Shown in pieces: positions 8,067 through 9,918 of a stretch of 9,918 bases of DNA (positions within the stretch are counted from its first letter, which is position 1; the number at the start of each line of letters is the position of its first letter). The DNA is from Verrucomicrobiota bacterium. GTDB taxonomy: Bacteria > Verrucomicrobiota > Verrucomicrobiia > Chthoniobacterales > UBA10450. The position numbers and the translations under genes were made by a program. The notes under the pieces are model-generated. The model did no database searches. It was given only the letters and a program-made list of their open reading frames with translations, and was not told the origin of the DNA. The stretch spans positions 1 through 9,918 of the forward strand of contig QHQV01000008.1 in NCBI GenBank assembly GCA_003219945.1. The letters run 5' to 3'.

Positions 8067-8780
8067 TCATGAGCTCGCGCGCAGCGTGATCACTTCCCCC
8101 AACATGCGTAGGCTGTCGCGGAAAAAGCTAACTTTACTGCCTTCGGCGTGGTTCCAACGCACTGGAACTTCGCGAATCCGCAAACCGGCCCGACCGGCGA
8201 GATAAAGCAGCTCCACGTCGAACGCGAAGCCTTCGATCCGCGCCGCTTCAAGAATCGGTCGGCACGCCTCAAGGCGAAACGCTTTAAATCCGCATTGCGT
8301 GTCCCAAAACGGCAATCCGGTGGCAAGCCGCACCAGCAAATTGAAAACACGGCCGGCCTGCTCTCGCCGCCACGGCTGATGAATTCCGATCAAATTGCGA
8401 TCGAGTGCGCGAGAGCCAAACGCGATCTCCACTTCGCGATTTGCGATGGGTTCGATCAGCTTCGGCGTCTCCTCAAGTTGGGTGGAAAGATCTGCATCGG
8501 AAAAAACTCCGATTGCTGTTCGTGCAGCAAGTAATCCAGAGCGCACCGCAGCGCCCTTTCCGCGATTTGGAAAATTCTCCAGCAAACGTGTGACGATCTG
8601 CGCAGGCTTCAATTCTTCACGGGCGATTGCTCCCGTTGCATCGGTTGATCCGTCGTTCACAACGATCAATTCGCTTTCCGGCGCGTTGGCAGCGAGATAA
8701 TCGACCGTGAGCCGAAGCGTCTGGCCGATGCGGGCCTCTTCGTTAAAACACGGAATGACGATCGAGAATGCTGGCAGCAT
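8067..8780 (-). CDS. Family 2 glycosyltransferase, DPM1/ALG5-like (polyprenyl-phosphate sugar transferase type)
   Basis: The 237-residue protein is a GT-A fold glycosyltransferase that probably moves a sugar from a nucleotide sugar to a polyprenyl phosphate at the cytoplasmic face of the membrane. Visible motifs: FSIVIPCFNEE at the N-terminus, VVNDGSTD (40-47), the metal-binding DAD in FSDADLST (Asp95, Asp97), GSRALDRN, DTQCGFKAFR (160-169), EGFAFDVELLYLA (183-195) and EVPVRWNHAEGSKV (204-217). That order is typical of the dolichol-phosphate mannosyl/glucosyltransferase-like branch. There are no transmembrane segments, so this is the soluble single-domain form. The ATG at 8780 sits directly before the expected first strand; only a weak GGA lies upstream. 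The exact sugar and acceptor cannot be told from sequence, and no glycan cluster surrounds it. lhr follows on the same strand after 195 bp; an asparaginase gene lies 187 bp upstream beyond a repeat complex. Confidence 0.92.
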   Translation of the reverse strand: MLPAFSIVIPCFNEEARIGQTLRLTVDYLAANAPESELIVVNDGSTDATGAIAREELKPAQIVTRLLENFPNRGKGAAVRSGLLAARTAIGVFSDADLSTQLEETPKLIEPIANREVEIAFGSRALDRNLIGIHQPWRREQAGRVFNLLVRLATGLPFWDTQCGFKAFRLEACRPILEAARIEGFAFDVELLYLAGRAGLRIREVPVRWNHAEGSKVSFFRDSLRMLGEVITLRASS

Positions 8781-8795
8781 GGGATTCGTTGATCC

Positions 8796-8819
8796 TTGAA
8801 GCGTTGATCGTTAAAGCGG
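8796..8819. repeat. Degenerate octamer array, left outer arm
   Basis: Three consecutive units read TTGAAGCG, TTGATCG and TTAAAGCG, followed by G. They are the inverted counterpart of the perfect CGCTTCAA array at 8931-8955, with one single-base gap and two mismatches over about 25 bases. Together the two arrays bracket palindrome copy C. Confidence 0.75.
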
Positions 8820-8828
8820 AAACGACTT

Positions 8829-8917
8829 TGTCATTCTGAGCGAAGCGAAGGATCTCTGAATCATTTGTTGGGCAGACCAAGACGGAACTGAGATGTTTCG
8901 CTTTGCTCAGCATGACA
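8829..8917. repeat. Palindromic repeat, copy C (diverged)
   Basis: Arms 8829-8856 (TGTCATTCTGAGCGAAGCG and on to ATCTC) and 8890-8917 (GAGATG to CAGCATGACA) are reverse complements at 24 of 28 positions, around a 33-nt centre. The GTCATTCTGAGCGAAG core relates it to copies A and B, but the arms are shorter and the centre is unrelated. It sits between the asparaginase stop (8968) and the glycosyltransferase start (8780). Confidence 0.85.
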
Positions 8918-8930
8918 GTAATAGGCTAAC

Positions 8931-8955
8931 CCGCTTCAACGCTTCAACGCTTCAA
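8931..8955. repeat. Perfect triple CGCTTCAA octamer array, right outer arm
   Basis: Three head-to-tail copies of CGCTTCAA occupy 8932-8939, 8940-8947 and 8948-8955, preceded by C. The reverse complement matches the degenerate array at 8796-8819. The array ends 12 bp before the asparaginase stop codon on the - strand, so it lies in that gene's 3' untranslated region. Confidence 0.85.
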
Positions 8956-8967
8956 CAAATCACGAGC

Positions 8968-9915
8968 TTAGCGGTAAATCTGCACGATAAAGTTACCATT
9001 GGGATCGACGTAACCGCGATACATGCCTTTTGTATTAAACGCCAATGCGATCTCAGCGTTCGTGTCGATTGCGATCAAACCGCCGCTGCCTCCAAGCTGT
9101 TTTACCGTGTCGAGAGCATCTTGCGCCGCTTCCTGCAACGTTAGTCCGCGATATTTCATCAGCGCTGAAACTTCATGCGCTGCTGCCGCACGAATGAAAT
9201 ATTCGCCGTCGCCCGTGCAGGACACAGCGCAAGTCTGATTGTTCGCGTAAGTGCCTGCGCCAATCACCGGCGTATCGCCGATTCGTCCGGGCATTTTGTT
9301 TGTCGTCCCGCCCGTCGAAGTCGCTGCGGCCAGATTACCGTTCCTATCAAGCGCAACGGCCCCGACAGTGCCGTGTCGATCTTGCTCGGTGATGAGAAAA
9401 CTTGTCCCCTCGCCGCTGGCGCGATGTTTTTCCGCAGCCTTAATCTTCTGCAGGGCATCCCATCGGTCCTGGGTAAAGAAATATTTTTGGTCCACCAATT
9501 CAATCCCGTTTGCTTTCGCGAACGCTTCCGCCCCCGCGCAACCGAGCATGACGTGCGGAGATTTTTCCATTACCAGCCGGGCGAGGCTGATAGGACTTTT
9601 TATATGTTGGACGCTGCCAATCGCGCCGGCCTTCAGTGTCTTTCCATCCATGATGGACGCATCCATCTCGTTTGTGCCGGCGCTAGTGAAAACAGAACCG
9701 CGTCCGGCGTTGAAGTGGGGATCCTCCTCGAGCACGCGCACGGCCGCTTCCGTTGCGTCAAGACTCGATCCGCCGCGCTTCAGAATTTCGTAACCAGCAC
9801 TCAACGCCCGCTCAAGCCCTGCGCGATATTCGCGCTCTTTTTCCGGTGTGATCTTACTGCGCTCAATCGTTCCGGCGCCGCCGTGAATCGCGAGTCCAAT
9901 TTTCTTTGTTTCCAT
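8968..9915 (-). CDS. iaaA: Isoaspartyl peptidase / plant-type L-asparaginase (Ntn-hydrolase)
   Basis: This enzyme family hydrolyses beta-aspartyl (isoaspartyl) dipeptides and L-asparagine, and matures by self-cleavage before a catalytic threonine. The 315-residue protein has LAIHGGAGTI (8-17), NAGRGSVFTSAGTNEMDASIMDG (69-91) and the cleavage/nucleophile site HGTVGAVALD with Thr183. Substrate and oxyanion elements STGGTTNKMPGRIGDTPVIGAGTYA (from 200) and CTGDGEYF (233-240) are intact. The length and residue spacing match the E. coli enzyme closely. The ATG at 9913-9915 lies three bases from the window edge, so the ribosome-binding site is unseen and an N-terminal extension, including a signal peptide, cannot be ruled out. 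It would yield alpha and beta subunits split at Gly182/Thr183. A role in peptide or damaged-protein turnover is inferred; the neighbours do not refine it. Confidence 0.95.
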   Translation of the reverse strand: METKKIGLAIHGGAGTIERSKITPEKEREYRAGLERALSAGYEILKRGGSSLDATEAAVRVLEEDPHFNAGRGSVFTSAGTNEMDASIMDGKTLKAGAIGSVQHIKSPISLARLVMEKSPHVMLGCAGAEAFAKANGIELVDQKYFFTQDRWDALQKIKAAEKHRASGEGTSFLITEQDRHGTVGAVALDRNGNLAAATSTGGTTNKMPGRIGDTPVIGAGTYANNQTCAVSCTGDGEYFIRAAAAHEVSALMKYRGLTLQEAAQDALDTVKQLGGSGGLIAIDTNAEIALAFNTKGMYRGYVDPNGNFIVQIYR

Positions 9916-9918
9916 ATT

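Noticed and set aside
8931..8955. A CRISPR-like array in the triple CGCTTCAA repeat.
   Set aside because: Units are 8 bp and contiguous with no spacers, so it is a simple tandem repeat.

Overview
The window looks like chromosomal housekeeping sequence from a free-living, probably soil-dwelling bacterium with moderately GC-rich DNA. The mix of a secreted PQQ-type beta-propeller protein with a Thr/Pro tail, scattered imperfect palindromes of the GTCATYCYGAGCG type and weak Shine-Dalgarno signals suggests Verrucomicrobia (Spartobacteria-like) or a similar soil lineage such as Acidobacteria. That placement is inferred from general resemblance and is not proven by the sequence.

Layout, left to right. 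On the + strand: the 3' part of a secreted beta-propeller protein gene (bases 1-1574, 5' end outside the window); a 92-bp palindromic repeat (1596-1687); carA, the glutaminase subunit of carbamoyl-phosphate synthetase (1751-2896); and a small exported Cys/His-containing protein of unknown function (2955-3362). A second 92-bp repeat copy (3380-3471) lies in the gap where the two strands converge. On the - strand, read right to left: a plant-type L-asparaginase/isoaspartyl peptidase (9915-8968), a DPM1/ALG5-like family 2 glycosyltransferase (8780-8067), and a full-length Lhr helicase of about 1463 residues (7871-3480). A third, more diverged palindrome (8829-8917) sits between the asparaginase and glycosyltransferase genes. 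It is enclosed by inverted arrays of an 8-bp unit, TTGAAGCG / CGCTTCAA.

The genes do not form an obvious pathway: pyrimidine/arginine precursor synthesis, DNA repair, glycan or lipid glycosylation, peptide/asparagine breakdown and exported proteins sit side by side. No tRNA, rRNA, CRISPR array, transposase or phage gene is visible. I do not see a new multi-gene system. The parts most worth following up are the intergenic palindrome family, the nested octamer-flanked palindrome, and the small exported Cys/His protein. Two start sites (carA and lhr) are also easily over-extended by automatic gene calling.
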